From Fimenecus sp045593645 (GTDB lineage Bacteria; Bacillota; Clostridia; Oscillospirales; Acutalibacteraceae): a stretch of DNA of 64,000 bases. Position 1 is the first letter of the stretch. Every line of letters begins with the position of its first letter. Made by a program: the position numbers and the translations under genes. The notes beneath the pieces were generated by a model, which was not told where the DNA came from, did not search any database, and was given only the letters and a program-made list of their open reading frames with translations. Location of the stretch: the NCBI GenBank assembly GCA_045593645.1, contig JAZNWZ010000130.1:62001-126000 (forward strand). The letters are read 5' to 3'. Shown here piece after piece: positions 31,994 to 40,436 of the stretch.

Positions 31994-32713
31994 TTAGAAA
32001 CTATCAAGCAAAGCGTTAACATCGAAGTCTTCAATCCAATTGCCGCTTAAAGTACGATAGAATCTTTTGTTATCATTTCTTGGGTCCATTCTCGCTGCAG
32101 TAAGACTCATATGAGGAGTTGTTCTTGGCTTTGGCTCATAAGTTCCATTTGCTTTTTGTTCTTCAATCTTTTTCTGCCACTCAGGCTTGCTGTTGTTTGC
32201 TTCATAAGGCGACAACTTTATACCATTTTCACGAAGCTTTTGTCCTACAGGTTTAACCTCTGCGCCTGCTTCTTCAAACTTCTTTATAAAGTCTGGCTTC
32301 CCAGGCTGATGTGGGTCAGTAATTTCAAAATTGTGGTCACCGAAAAGATTTATCTTTGCATCCCATTTATTCAAGTATGAAATTGTTTTATAATTACCAC
32401 GAATAATCATACCTTCATTTTTTGGATTGTGGCATTCACCGTAAATAAATCTTATATAACCTTCTTCAGGAGTATTACCCATTCCTTGGAAATACTGCAT
32501 ATCATCGATGTCAACATCAATATAGTTGCCTCTGTTTTTTGCAACAGTGATATGCGGCATAATTGTACCATCTTGAGTACGAGCAGCTTCTCTTTCTGTT
32601 TCTGGGTTATCTTCAACAGGTTTCGCTTCTTCATCAACCAAATCTTTATCAATGAGGCCTAATGCTTTGAGTGCTTCAAGTTCTGTTTCTGAATAGCCTT
32701 CAATTTCAACCAT
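31994..32713 (-). CDS. Hypothetical protein with SSB-like acidic tail
   Basis: Function not established; 239 residues. The start at 32713 follows GGAG and overlaps the kinase stop (TAATG). A mixed middle (about 50-160) includes GYIRFIYGECHNP and FGDHNFEITDP, a basic proline-rich linker follows, and the protein ends in EDFDVNALLDSF. Acidic tips ending in Phe recruit partners in single-strand binding proteins; next to UvsX this suggests an SSB or mediator. No OB fold could be confirmed by eye. Confidence 0.65.
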   Translation of the reverse strand: MVEIEGYSETELEALKALGLIDKDLVDEEAKPVEDNPETEREAARTQDGTIMPHITVAKNRGNYIDVDIDDMQYFQGMGNTPEEGYIRFIYGECHNPKNEGMIIRGNYKTISYLNKWDAKINLFGDHNFEITDPHQPGKPDFIKKFEEAGAEVKPVGQKLRENGIKLSPYEANNSKPEWQKKIEEQKANGTYEPKPRTTPHMSLTAARMDPRNDNKRFYRTLSGNWIEDFDVNALLDSF

Positions 32714-33275
32714 TACATCGCTCCAAAAATAAACGGATAAACATCTTCTTCCCAAATCTGTTCAGGTGTTCTTCCGTTCAAATGAATGAGCTTCTTGTCC
32801 AAAGATGACATTTCATAAGCTCTTTCAAATGCAGCAATCTCTTCACGCTTCTTCTCAACATCAAGAGAAAAAGACAAACCATCGCCCCTTTTCTTATCTC
32901 TTTCAATTACTGCTTCAGGTGTGTCAGTAAATACAATCAACTTTGTTACTGGGTTGTTGTGATTTACATAATCTTTTTCATAATCGAAAACAAAGTCACC
33001 TGAATACTTGCGGTAAATTGGAGAGTAAACAGTTTCACCAAGATGTGCACGGTCGAATATCAAAACATTTTCATTTGGAAGAACCGACATTAAGCGGAAC
33101 ATTTCACGATAACGAATCTGTGAGGCAAGCTTAATATCTTCATTTGTGTCAAGCTTAATGTTTGAATAATGAACAATGTGAACTGCTTTGTTTCTTTTCT
33201 CAAACTCTTTTTCAATGAAAGCGATTTGTGTCCCTTTACCCATCGCATCTACACACCCTCAATGATAACGTTCAT
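32713..33275 (-). pseudogene. Deoxynucleoside monophosphate kinase, frameshifted in its P-loop
   Basis: A thymidylate/dNMP kinase-like protein (DRAHLGETVYSPIYR lid region, about 187 residues). The best start is ATG 33275 after GGAGG, reading MNVIIEGV and then TAG. The second frame continues DAMGKGTQ. Removing one GT from the GTGTGT run at about 33250-33256 gives MNVIIEGVDAMGKGTQ, a perfect P-loop, so two extra bases split the gene. Translation from the ATG at 33243 would lack the first half of the P-loop. Causes could be a real mutation, a slippage switch or a sequencing error. The ATG overlaps the stop of the homing endonuclease gene. Confidence 0.75.
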
Positions 33276-34120
33276 TGAGACCTCCTTCGGTATTTTTCTT
33301 CATACCTATCAATAAATTTTAATTCTCCACAGTCGTGAAGTTGCTTAATTTCAGAATCAGTAAGTTTATGAACATCTTCATCTGTAATTATTTTATATAT
33401 TAACATATGACTTTTACAAAAATCATTTGCTGCTTTAAACTTTAGTTTATTTGTTGCCGAATTCAATAAATGCTTTGGCTTTATTTCATAAATAACATTA
33501 TCTTTTTTGAAATCAGGGTGATATGTTCTTTTTGAATTATCATAGTCATTATAAGGAATTTTTATTGTTTCTGCATTTTCAACATTAGGGTTTTCAACAA
33601 TAAATGAGAGTTCAAGTAAACTTCTAAAGTAAAGTCCTTTATACCAACCGCTCCAACCGTTACCTGAGCCAGTAGGTGATGGTTTTCCAAACATACAATT
33701 ATTTTCACCTAATTGTCTTTCTGACATTTGTTTTTTCATTTTATCAGAAAGTTCTTTGCCGTAAGTTTCTTCCCAAGTCTTTCCTTTGCGTGACTCGTTA
33801 TATTTTTCAAGGCCTTTCGTATGACTATGGTCTCCATACATTGGGTTATTTTTACCTTGTACTTGTAAGCTTCTTTTTTCTTTTAATTGATTATACTTTT
33901 CTTCAGATAGATGACAACGCTCTTTCATTGAAACACCTTTTTGAGGCTTTACTGAATTTTTAAGCAAATCTTTATCACGAGAGCCATTTTCATATTGAAA
34001 ATGTTGACGACATCCACGACAAAAGTTGCCTGAGTATTTAATATTATTTTTATTATAATCATAAATACTCAAGTCAACTTGTTTTTGGCATCTTTCACAA
34101 GTAAATGTTATTCTCTTCAT
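33272..34120 (-). CDS. Homing endonuclease, NUMOD3 and PD-(D/E)xK type
   Basis: A free-standing homing endonuclease of 282 residues. A zinc finger (CERCQKQ, then CRGCRQ, residues 8-37) precedes NUMOD3-like segments (about 95-155, with GENNCMFGKPSPTG). A nuclease core with YHPDFKKDNVIYEIKPKHLL (about 213-232) follows, the D...ExK layout of EDxHD/PD-(D/E)xK endonucleases. There is no ribosome binding site; a class L element lies two bases before the ATG. Its stop overlaps the start of the frameshifted kinase gene, so insertion was at the very start of that gene. Confidence 0.78.
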   Translation of the reverse strand: MKRITFTCERCQKQVDLSIYDYNKNNIKYSGNFCRGCRQHFQYENGSRDKDLLKNSVKPQKGVSMKERCHLSEEKYNQLKEKRSLQVQGKNNPMYGDHSHTKGLEKYNESRKGKTWEETYGKELSDKMKKQMSERQLGENNCMFGKPSPTGSGNGWSGWYKGLYFRSLLELSFIVENPNVENAETIKIPYNDYDNSKRTYHPDFKKDNVIYEIKPKHLLNSATNKLKFKAANDFCKSHMLIYKIITDEDVHKLTDSEIKQLHDCGELKFIDRYEEKYRRRSQ

Positions 34121-34122
34121 AG

Positions 34123-34131
34123 TAATTAGTT
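34123..34131 (-). promoter_or_regulatory. Class L promoter of the homing endonuclease
   Basis: AACTAATTA on the minus strand, two bases before the ATG at 34120. If T4-like, transcription would start within the first codons, so this spacing is extreme. Confidence 0.45.
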
Positions 34132-34155
34132 ATTGAAGGTTGTGAAAGTATGGGG

Positions 34156-35490
34156 CTAATCCTTAATAATTCTTCTTCCTGCAGGAGCTGCAGTACCATT
34201 AAGTTCTTTTTCACGAGCATCAATCACTGGGCCGAAAGTATCACAAATGAAATCACCGTTGAAGTATTTATCTTCAAGGATGTCATAAAATTGTTTCAAC
34301 AACTTTGCGTATTCATCGCGGTGTTCATACAAATAATCAATCTTTTCCCACATTTCTTTAGGAGAAGAAACCTTTACATAATCTGGGAACTCTTTGAAGT
34401 AGCCGTCAGTGTCATAAGAGTTCTTGTCATAAAATGGAATAATTCCATAATAAACCATTTTCCAAGGCTTTTGTGTTACGAAGTTTGGAAGACGATGGTC
34501 AAAAGCAGGAACATAAGTAAACATTGTTTCCCACATTTCAGGCTGCATCTGCACAATACCTTTTTCGATAAAAGTATTAGGATGCTTCTGCTTTGCTTCA
34601 TCACCCCACTTTCCGTAAACTTTTTCCTCAGGATGAATATCAAGAACCCACTTTTCAAGATAAGACAAACGGTCAGTACCGTCATTCAAAGTAAGAACAA
34701 ACTTTCTCTTTTTCTGATAAACATTTCCGTTTACTTCAATGTGGTCAGGGTTGCTGAAATCAATCTTTGGCATATTTGCCATAAACATTCTTTCAAGTCC
34801 TGCATATTTGAAATGCAACTTGTGTTCAACATAATCACCTGAGTTGTATCTTACAAGACGCTTTACAGAATACTTATCACTTTCAATTTGAGAGAATGTA
34901 AGGATTTCGTGATTGATAATATCTTTATGATTTGATGGTACATATCTTGGGTCTTCATTGATATTATACCAAGGAAAGCCTTGTTTGTTCAAAAGATGTA
35001 TCATCGGTCCACAATAGTTTGCTGCCATCTGCATTGGGATTGCCTCAGTTGGCTTTGTTGCACAAATAATACCTTCGCCGCCAACAGAAACAGATGCATC
35101 AGGTCCTTGCATAAAGAGACCCATATCAAACTTCAAACCAAGATGGTCAACATATTCATCAAGTGTACGCCAAGCTTCACAGCCTTTCTTGTGTGTATCA
35201 GTTCTTTCCTTGCATTTTTCTTTTCCTGCAAATTCTCTTGCCTGAGCGTGCAAATCAATAATGTTGCTTGGGATGTCAACTTTCTTAAAGACGTTTCCAA
35301 ATCCGATTGTGCTGTTCTTCTTTTTGAAATCAGCAAAGTCAGAAGCGCCTATAATATAGAACTTGTGTTGAGGATAACGGCGAGCAAGAGTAAAATAAAA
35401 TATTTTCGGACTATCGTCGCCTGCATAAATCGACCAAGACTTTTCATCAAAGTACATTGAACGACCAAACTTTCCAATCGCAATATTCAT
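34156..35490 (-). CDS. Glycosyltransferase-like protein
   Basis: The 444 residues look like a GT-B type transferase: an N-terminal Rossmann-like start (MNIAIGKFGRS), a central acceptor-side half and a C-terminal segment with PKEMWEKIDYLYEHRDEY, typical of the final helices of such enzymes. No DxD metal motif is obvious. It ends in PAGRRIIKD. Upstream in the same operon are a HAD phosphatase, an APH-type kinase and a nucleotidyltransferase, which together could make an activated sugar for this enzyme. The target (phage DNA, virion or host surface) is unknown. AGAGG precedes the ATG, which overlaps the HAD stop. Confidence 0.55.
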   Translation of the reverse strand: MNIAIGKFGRSMYFDEKSWSIYAGDDSPKIFYFTLARRYPQHKFYIIGASDFADFKKKNSTIGFGNVFKKVDIPSNIIDLHAQAREFAGKEKCKERTDTHKKGCEAWRTLDEYVDHLGLKFDMGLFMQGPDASVSVGGEGIICATKPTEAIPMQMAANYCGPMIHLLNKQGFPWYNINEDPRYVPSNHKDIINHEILTFSQIESDKYSVKRLVRYNSGDYVEHKLHFKYAGLERMFMANMPKIDFSNPDHIEVNGNVYQKKRKFVLTLNDGTDRLSYLEKWVLDIHPEEKVYGKWGDEAKQKHPNTFIEKGIVQMQPEMWETMFTYVPAFDHRLPNFVTQKPWKMVYYGIIPFYDKNSYDTDGYFKEFPDYVKVSSPKEMWEKIDYLYEHRDEYAKLLKQFYDILEDKYFNGDFICDTFGPVIDAREKELNGTAAPAGRRIIKD

Positions 35491-36047
35491 TAGTTATAAC
35501 CTCTTACGATATAATAATTTATTCCTGCAGACATTGCTGCTTCAATACCTGTCTTTGAATCTTCGAACACAATACAAGTTGAAGGTATCTCATCGAAGTG
35601 TTGCATAGTTTTGATATAACATTCAGGAGATGGCTTTGTTTCAACAACATCTTCCTGTCCTACGATAATATCAAACACATCTTGAATTTGGAAATACTCC
35701 AAGATATTATTTATATTAACTTTTGATGCTGCGGACACTAGAGCAATTTTCCATTTTCTCGACTTAAGACCTTTAAGCATTTCAACCAACGGAGTATTAA
35801 GAGCGCCGTTCTTGATATACTTTTTGTAAAGCTCTTTCTTGTCGTCGTGTATCTGCTGCATAACTTCTGCAGTCATCTTAGGGTCAAGCTGCTTCAAAAA
35901 GATTTTGTAATTAAGCCCATTCCATTCTTTGCAGTACTGTTCGTAACCGACATCATACCCGTGTTTTTCGCAGGCCTCTTTATAGGCAAAATAGTTTATG
36001 TTATTTGTGTTGACGAGTGTACCGTCTAAATCAACCATTGCAAGCAT
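35490..36047 (-). CDS. HAD-family phosphatase/phosphoglucomutase-like
   Basis: The 185 residues have HAD motif I DLDGTLV at 7-13, motif II with VSAAS near 104, a lysine at TKPSP near 138 and motif III FEDSKTGIEAA near 160. This is the pattern of beta-phosphoglucomutase and sugar phosphatases with a helical cap. GGAG precedes the ATG. The gene is between the glycosyltransferase-like and kinase genes, so a sugar phosphate is the likely substrate. Confidence 0.8.
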   Translation of the reverse strand: MLAMVDLDGTLVNTNNINYFAYKEACEKHGYDVGYEQYCKEWNGLNYKIFLKQLDPKMTAEVMQQIHDDKKELYKKYIKNGALNTPLVEMLKGLKSRKWKIALVSAASKVNINNILEYFQIQDVFDIIVGQEDVVETKPSPECYIKTMQHFDEIPSTCIVFEDSKTGIEAAMSAGINYYIVRGYN

Positions 36048-36050
36048 TCT

Positions 36051-36959
36051 TTATTTACTCCAAAAATCATTTAAGTTAACATAAGTTGAATAATAGTCTT
36101 TCCCGTTAGGTACAGGAATACAATCAAAAAGACTCTTAACATATTTTATGTTATCTTCACACCAACGTTTTGTGACATCGTCTTTTGCATAAGGCACAAT
36201 ACGATAGATTTTGAAAAGTAAGAAAATCAAAATCTTTTTCATAGTAGGACCATAATGTCCGCCAACTTTTGCCAAAAAGTCTGTTGTGAATCTTCTTAAG
36301 TACTTTTTGTCATCTTCATCAAGTTCCATATAACGATAAGACCAATGACACAAACTGTCCTGAAGAACTGTTGCAATATCAACGAAAGGTGTATCAATGA
36401 ATGAGTCAAGAAAGTCAATAAGATACAAAACTCTATCAGCAGTAGAGTATGTTTCTTTATGGCCTACGATAATATTTTCAAGAGTAAGATCTCCGTGACA
36501 ATAGCCACCTTTTATATCTTCAAAGTCGTGCTCAAACTCTTTCCAAAATTCCTCAAGTTCATTTTGAAGTTCAGGAGTCTTCTTAATCATATCATCAATC
36601 TTTTTTCTAACAATCACTTTAGAGTTGTAAATTTTTCCAAAAGTAAAGTTGCTTGATATGAAAGAACCAAGGTCTTCTGCTGAAGAAATACCTTTATGTT
36701 TGAGCAGCTCATCTGCAACTGTATCACCTTCAATAAACGGCATCGTAACAGTAATCATCGGTTCACCATTGACGGTGCACTCATTGATGTCCAAGACAGG
36801 TGTTCCTTCAACTGCATTACGAATACCTCTCCAAGATGTTGCACAAGACTGTTTATGTGCTTGTTCACGAAGTCTTGGTACATAAGAACCAATTGCAGAC
36901 TTGAAAACTTTATCGCCTTGCTGTTCTATACTACAACCCGAGTTTCCCTTTAAGCTCAT
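36051..36959 (-). CDS. APH/choline-kinase-fold small-molecule kinase
   Basis: The 302 residues carry the phosphotransferase catalytic motif YCHGDLTLENIIV (about 154-166) and the metal motif LIDFLDS (about 182-188) of the APH/choline kinase family. Phage or polysaccharide gene clusters use such kinases to phosphorylate sugars, sugar alcohols or choline. AGAGG precedes both an ATG at 36959 and a GTG six bases earlier; the ATG is chosen. It overlaps the nucleotidyltransferase gene by 29 bases, suggesting that its product is passed to that enzyme. Confidence 0.75.
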   Translation of the reverse strand: MSLKGNSGCSIEQQGDKVFKSAIGSYVPRLREQAHKQSCATSWRGIRNAVEGTPVLDINECTVNGEPMITVTMPFIEGDTVADELLKHKGISSAEDLGSFISSNFTFGKIYNSKVIVRKKIDDMIKKTPELQNELEEFWKEFEHDFEDIKGGYCHGDLTLENIIVGHKETYSTADRVLYLIDFLDSFIDTPFVDIATVLQDSLCHWSYRYMELDEDDKKYLRRFTTDFLAKVGGHYGPTMKKILIFLLFKIYRIVPYAKDDVTKRWCEDNIKYVKSLFDCIPVPNGKDYYSTYVNLNDFWSK

Positions 36960-37662
36960 CTTCACTTACCTCTGATTTTAATTCTTTAAGTTCATCAGGT
37001 GTTCCAAACTCAAAGTGATCTTTTACATCAATTCTTTTTACATTGAGTAAGTAATTGTATAAACCTGACATATAAAATTCTTTTTGTGTTCCGTCATTAA
37101 AATAAAGAACTGCTGCTTTTGCAAATACTTCAGCGTTCTTAAAATAATAGCAACCAAAAATTGCGTGATTAGAAACAGGATTCTTTTCAACAGTTCCTGC
37201 GTACTGTGTATCTCTTCCGCCTATGTACTTGATATAACCAAACTGAGGCTCTCTTGATTTGAAAGACATAATTGCGCCTTCGCAATCGTCTGGAATTTCA
37301 AATTCATTACAAGACATCGCGTGGTCACAGTCTTGAAATACGATTGGGTCACCATCAGCAAACTGTGAAATACCTGAAATAGCTGTGAACACAGGACCAT
37401 TAAGTTGATAAGGTAAAACAGAAATCTTTGCTTCTGGGAAATATTTTTTGATTTCGGCATCAATTTTGTATTCTTCAATATGTTCTTCAAGAACAATGAA
37501 TGTCAAATCTTTCATTGGGAAAGCTCTGATTGCCGACTGTGCTGCCCACCAAAAGAATGGCTTGCCGTATAAGTCTATAAGTGGTTTTGGAATTGATACA
37601 TCATTTTGTTTGAATCTTGAACCCGCGCCACCACAGGGTATAACAATATGCACTTTGTTCAT
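36931..37662 (-). CDS. Nucleotidyltransferase (sugar-phosphate or LicC-like)
   Basis: The 243 residues start with the NTP_transferase loop: PCGGAGSRF near 9-17 and IPKPLIDLYGKP near 24-35. VFQDCDHAM near 112 is the metal-binding Asp segment, and a C-terminal FGTPDEL follows. The family couples a sugar phosphate or phosphocholine to NTP. With an APH-type kinase beside it, a LicA/LicC-like or sugar-activating pair is likely. There is no ribosome binding site; TGTTAATAT lies seven bases before the ATG, after a terminator. It heads the four-gene sugar operon. Confidence 0.8.
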   Translation of the reverse strand: MNKVHIVIPCGGAGSRFKQNDVSIPKPLIDLYGKPFFWWAAQSAIRAFPMKDLTFIVLEEHIEEYKIDAEIKKYFPEAKISVLPYQLNGPVFTAISGISQFADGDPIVFQDCDHAMSCNEFEIPDDCEGAIMSFKSREPQFGYIKYIGGRDTQYAGTVEKNPVSNHAIFGCYYFKNAEVFAKAAVLYFNDGTQKEFYMSGLYNYLLNVKRIDVKDHFEFGTPDELKELKSEVSEDELKGKLGL

Positions 37663-37668
37663 AAAATG

Positions 37669-37677
37669 ATATTAACA
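37669..37677 (-). promoter_or_regulatory. TGTTAATAT element of the sugar operon
   Basis: Minus-strand TGTTAATAT, then CATTTT and ATG. A start point at the ATG would make the first gene leaderless. Confidence 0.45.
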
Positions 37678-37694
37678 TCCTATATAAAAATATA

Positions 37695-37714
37695 AGAGGA
37701 ACTTGCGTTCCTCT
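37695..37714 (-). terminator. Terminator after gene 37735-38256
   Basis: AGAGGAAC-GCAA-GTTCCTCT stem of eight pairs, followed on the minus strand by TATATTTTTATAT. Confidence 0.7.
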
Positions 37715-37734
37715 TTGTTTGATAAAGTTCTTAA

Positions 37735-38256
37735 TTAAAGCTCAGGAGCATTTAAGATGTCATTATCAAGTTTCTCGAAAGCCTTCTTACGGAATTCGAT
37801 AATGTCTTTATAATGCTCTTTATACTTTCTGATAGCAGCGTTGCTTGCGGCAACCTGAATGTTGTAGAACTTGTCGTCAAGTTCCTTCTGCTTTGCTTCA
37901 ATGTCAAGCTTTTCTTTTACTTCATTCTTTGCGCCTTCACAATCGCAAGAGAACGAAATTGTGTCCTTACCTACAAGGTTTGCTTCACCTTCAACTTTTG
38001 CTTTCTTACCACAATAAGGACAATAAACAGCAGCTTCGTAAATAGTTTTGATTTCTTTTGCGAAGTCATTAAGTTCCTTTTCCTGTTCAGGAGCAGGCTG
38101 TCTTCCATTAAGCTGCTTCTTTACATTACGCCAATTCTTGAGCTTGGCTTCCTGCTCTTCGTTAGTACAAAGTGCAAATGTTGAAGCACCTGCCTTTGAA
38201 ATAACTTTACCCAAAATCTCTTTCTGGGCTTCTGTTAAAACAGTATCTTTTGCCAT
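37735..38256 (-). CDS. Zinc-binding coiled-coil protein
   Basis: Function unknown; 173 residues. A helical N-terminal half is followed by a CPYCG...CDC cysteine set (about 79-106) that could bind zinc, and a charged coiled coil to the end. GGGAG precedes the ATG and the gene follows 38260-38631 closely. Part of the leftward unit that begins with dUTPase. Confidence 0.7.
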   Translation of the reverse strand: MAKDTVLTEAQKEILGKVISKAGASTFALCTNEEQEAKLKNWRNVKKQLNGRQPAPEQEKELNDFAKEIKTIYEAAVYCPYCGKKAKVEGEANLVGKDTISFSCDCEGAKNEVKEKLDIEAKQKELDDKFYNIQVAASNAAIRKYKEHYKDIIEFRKKAFEKLDNDILNAPEL

Positions 38257-38259
38257 TCG

Positions 38260-38631
38260 TTAAACTCCCATTAAAGTTGCCTGTTCAGACTCAGCGTCTG
38301 CAGGAAGAGCAAAACCGAAAAGTTCGTTTCTTACTGTCTTGCCGCCATCTTCAAGACGGACTTCTGCCAAAGATGTAATCTGTGCAGTTTTCCAACCTGT
38401 CTTTTCTGTTACAGTTGCAACAATCTCTTCCTGTGCTTTCTTACCAAGTGAAGGAGCATCAATTACAATAAACTTGTCATTGATAGTCTTCATACCCTTT
38501 TTCTTGTTCTGAAATGTTTCTCCGCTTTCGATAGGAGCATTCAAAACGTCACGAATTACTTCGTTTGCAGAAGGTGTGTTCTCATATCTGAGAAAGAGTT
38601 CACCTTTGCAATAATCTTCATACATTACCAT
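38260..38631 (-). CDS. Small hypothetical protein
   Basis: Function unknown; 123 residues. AGAGG eight bases before the ATG at 38631 sets the start; two residues later an alternative ATG exists. The 68-base gap after dUTPase can form two hairpins (GCCGCA with TGCGGC, and ACAATC with GATTGT), which may tune expression between the two genes. Confidence 0.65.
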   Translation of the reverse strand: MVMYEDYCKGELFLRYENTPSANEVIRDVLNAPIESGETFQNKKKGMKTINDKFIVIDAPSLGKKAQEEIVATVTEKTGWKTAQITSLAEVRLEDGGKTVRNELFGFALPADAESEQATLMGV

Positions 38632-38699
38632 TAAGATAACCTCTGAAATATTGTCAGACAACAATCAACGATTGTGCCGCATATATTGCGGCAGCATCT

Positions 38700-39299
38700 T
38701 TATTTTGCTTTTGTTCCTGTACTTCCAAATCCGCCAGCACCACGGTTGTTGTATCTGAAGCCTTCATAAAAGTCTGCTTCTGAAATCTTATTATCAGCTT
38801 CAGGGTCAATTTTCTCATCAACAAAAATATGAGCCTGTTCAGTACAATAAACACGAGGAGCAAGCTGTGTAATTTTGTCACCTTCATAAAGGTAAAGATA
38901 ATCGTCAGATGCGTTTGTCAAAGACAAATGGATTTCACCCTGATAGTTTGGGTCAATCTCACAAGCACCTACATCAAGACCTTTCTTTGTTGCAACACCT
39001 GATTTGTTTTCAACATACAAGTCCATCTGAAGGCCGTATGATGAAAGCGGCATACCGAGGTCAAGATAAGATTTAATTCCTGAAGGAATACAAACCCTTT
39101 CGTGAGGACCTACCATAATGCATTCTTTTCCCGCATCATCTTTTGAAATATTTACTGCTGCTTTTGGATTTTTCTCTGCTTCTTCAGCACAAGTTTTTCG
39201 GAATGCGTCGTTGAACTTAGGAATGAAAAAGTCAAACCCTACATTTCCATCTTCACGGTCAGGGTCAGCAACATCCCTAATTTTAAGAAACTTTATCAT
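38700..39299 (-). CDS. dut: dUTPase
   Basis: Hydrolyses dUTP to dUMP, keeping uracil out of DNA and feeding dTMP synthesis. The 199 residues contain the trimeric dUTPase motifs: ENKSGVATKKGLDVG near 112-126 with the CEIDPNYQGEIHLSLTN segment after it, and the C-terminal motif 5 GAGGFGSTG near 188-196. It is longer than minimal dUTPases (about 150) through insertions near residues 35-60 and 150-175. The SD GGAG sits in the loop of a CTATAAC/GTTATAG hairpin before the ATG. Confidence 0.88.
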   Translation of the reverse strand: MIKFLKIRDVADPDREDGNVGFDFFIPKFNDAFRKTCAEEAEKNPKAAVNISKDDAGKECIMVGPHERVCIPSGIKSYLDLGMPLSSYGLQMDLYVENKSGVATKKGLDVGACEIDPNYQGEIHLSLTNASDDYLYLYEGDKITQLAPRVYCTEQAHIFVDEKIDPEADNKISEADFYEGFRYNNRGAGGFGSTGTKAK

Positions 39300-39303
39300 T
39301 ACT

Positions 39304-39323
39304 CTATAACCTCCAAGTTATAG
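39304..39323 (-). promoter_or_regulatory. Hairpin presenting the dUTPase ribosome binding site
   Basis: CTATAAC and GTTATAG pair around TTGGAG, which holds the Shine-Dalgarno bases. A small hairpin of this kind could either expose or thermally gate the site. Confidence 0.5.
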
Positions 39324-39327
39324 AATA

Positions 39328-39336
39328 ATATTAACA
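39328..39336 (-). promoter_or_regulatory. TGTTAATAT element before dUTPase
   Basis: Minus-strand TGTTAATAT adjoining the stop of gene 39337-39705 and 29 bases before the dUTPase ATG. Confidence 0.45.
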
Positions 39337-39705
39337 CTATTGTGAATCAAGCCATTGCCAGTCGGCGGAAATCATTTCAAAGGCTTTATCAAGGTCCATC
39401 TCTAACGGTGAAAGTTGGCCAATCAAGTTAATTCTGTATTTCATCCAAAGATTGTAGTATTCAATTGCAATATCAAAGAAGGCGACTGGGTTTTCGCCCC
39501 AAGCATTTACGACATATCTGTCTTCAGTCAACTTAAGAAATTCTCTAAGTTCTTTGTAAAAGTTGCGAACATCAGCCGCAGCAATTTCCCAGTCGAAATC
39601 CTGCTTAAGATATATTATTCTTTGGGCGGCGTCTTGAAATCGTTGTATGTGTCTTTTGACTCTTAATTTTAAGTCATATATTTCATCGCCTCTAAGCTGT
39701 CTCAT
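39337..39705 (-). CDS. Tandem paralogue 4, hypothetical
   Basis: Function unknown; 122 residues, helical and rich in Trp/Tyr. The core NPVAFFDIAIEYYNLW matches the shared pattern of the three genes upstream (P, aromatic pair, Asp, hydrophobic, then Trp). AGGAG precedes the ATG, which overlaps the previous stop region. It is the last and most diverged of four overlapping paralogues. Confidence 0.7.
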   Translation of the reverse strand: MRQLRGDEIYDLKLRVKRHIQRFQDAAQRIIYLKQDFDWEIAAADVRNFYKELREFLKLTEDRYVVNAWGENPVAFFDIAIEYYNLWMKYRINLIGQLSPLEMDLDKAFEMISADWQWLDSQ

Positions 39706-40090
39706 CTTTTACTTCTCCTGCATCATAAGGGTTATATAAAAAATACTTTTGAAGAGTGTCTCTTACATCTTGTGTTTGTTGATAACCTGTCCAAAGTTCT
39801 GCATCACAAGGCTGCCCAGGCTGTCCAAAATTCTTTTCATATATTTCATTTATCTTTTCAAACCAAGCTTCTGAAAATGCAATAACAACATCAAAGTATG
39901 ATCTTGGGTTTTTAAGATATTGAAAAAAGTTGTATGTGTCAGAAATTGTTTCATAAAGTGGCACAAGGATTTCTTGAGCAAGCGTATAATATGGCTCGTT
40001 CAAATCTTGAGCAAAATAAGAATGAAGTTTTGACTTGAGTATCTCATTGATACCTGTAATTCTATTTCGCATATCCATCGTATATTCCAT
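39692..40090 (-). CDS. Tandem paralogue 3, hypothetical
   Basis: Function unknown; 132 residues from the ATG at 40090, which has GAGG six bases before it (a longer frame to 40207 is unlikely). The core NPRSYFDVVIAFSEAWFEK aligns with its neighbours. Overlaps both adjacent genes, so the four are translated as a coupled set. Confidence 0.7.
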   Translation of the reverse strand: MEYTMDMRNRITGINEILKSKLHSYFAQDLNEPYYTLAQEILVPLYETISDTYNFFQYLKNPRSYFDVVIAFSEAWFEKINEIYEKNFGQPGQPCDAELWTGYQQTQDVRDTLQKYFLYNPYDAGEVKDETA

Positions 40091-40436
40091 AAGAAACCTC
40101 GCCTTCATTATGAATTGCTTCAAATTGATGAGCAAGTTCCTCTTCCTCATCAGTAAGATCCCACTCCACTTTGTAAGGAATCCAAACTTGTTGATAATAA
40201 GCTTCAACTATATCATAGAAACAAGCTGGATTTGCTTCCCATTCTTTTCTAAGTTTCACATTTACAATCAGGCTGTATAATTCAATCAAGCCATCATAAG
40301 TTTCTTTGACTTCATCAACAACATCACTAGGGCATTCGTGAACATACCAATCTATACACTTACGGAGATAATCATAAAGATTATGACTGAAGATGTTGAT
40401 TTGTTCCATAGCTTGTGCGCTTTTGGTCGATTGCAT
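40062..40436 (-). CDS. Tandem paralogue 2, hypothetical
   Basis: Function unknown; 124 residues. The core ACFYDIVEAYYQQVWIPYK and the following LTDEEEELAHQFEAIH closely match paralogue 1, showing a recent duplication. The start at 40436 is the first ATG after AGGAG, though the spacing is long (about 11); a TTG nine bases earlier is possible. Confidence 0.7.
   Translation of the reverse strand: MQSTKSAQAMEQINIFSHNLYDYLRKCIDWYVHECPSDVVDEVKETYDGLIELYSLIVNVKLRKEWEANPACFYDIVEAYYQQVWIPYKVEWDLTDEEEELAHQFEAIHNEGEVSYGIYDGYAK

Noticed and set aside
33241..33275. Programmed -1 frameshift in the kinase gene
   Set aside because: No slippery heptamer, and a -1 shift would add a residue to the P-loop; only a two-base deletion restores the motif.
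33391..33413. TGTTAATAT inside the homing endonuclease gene
   Set aside because: It encodes part of the protein and no gene starts nearby, so it is taken as chance.
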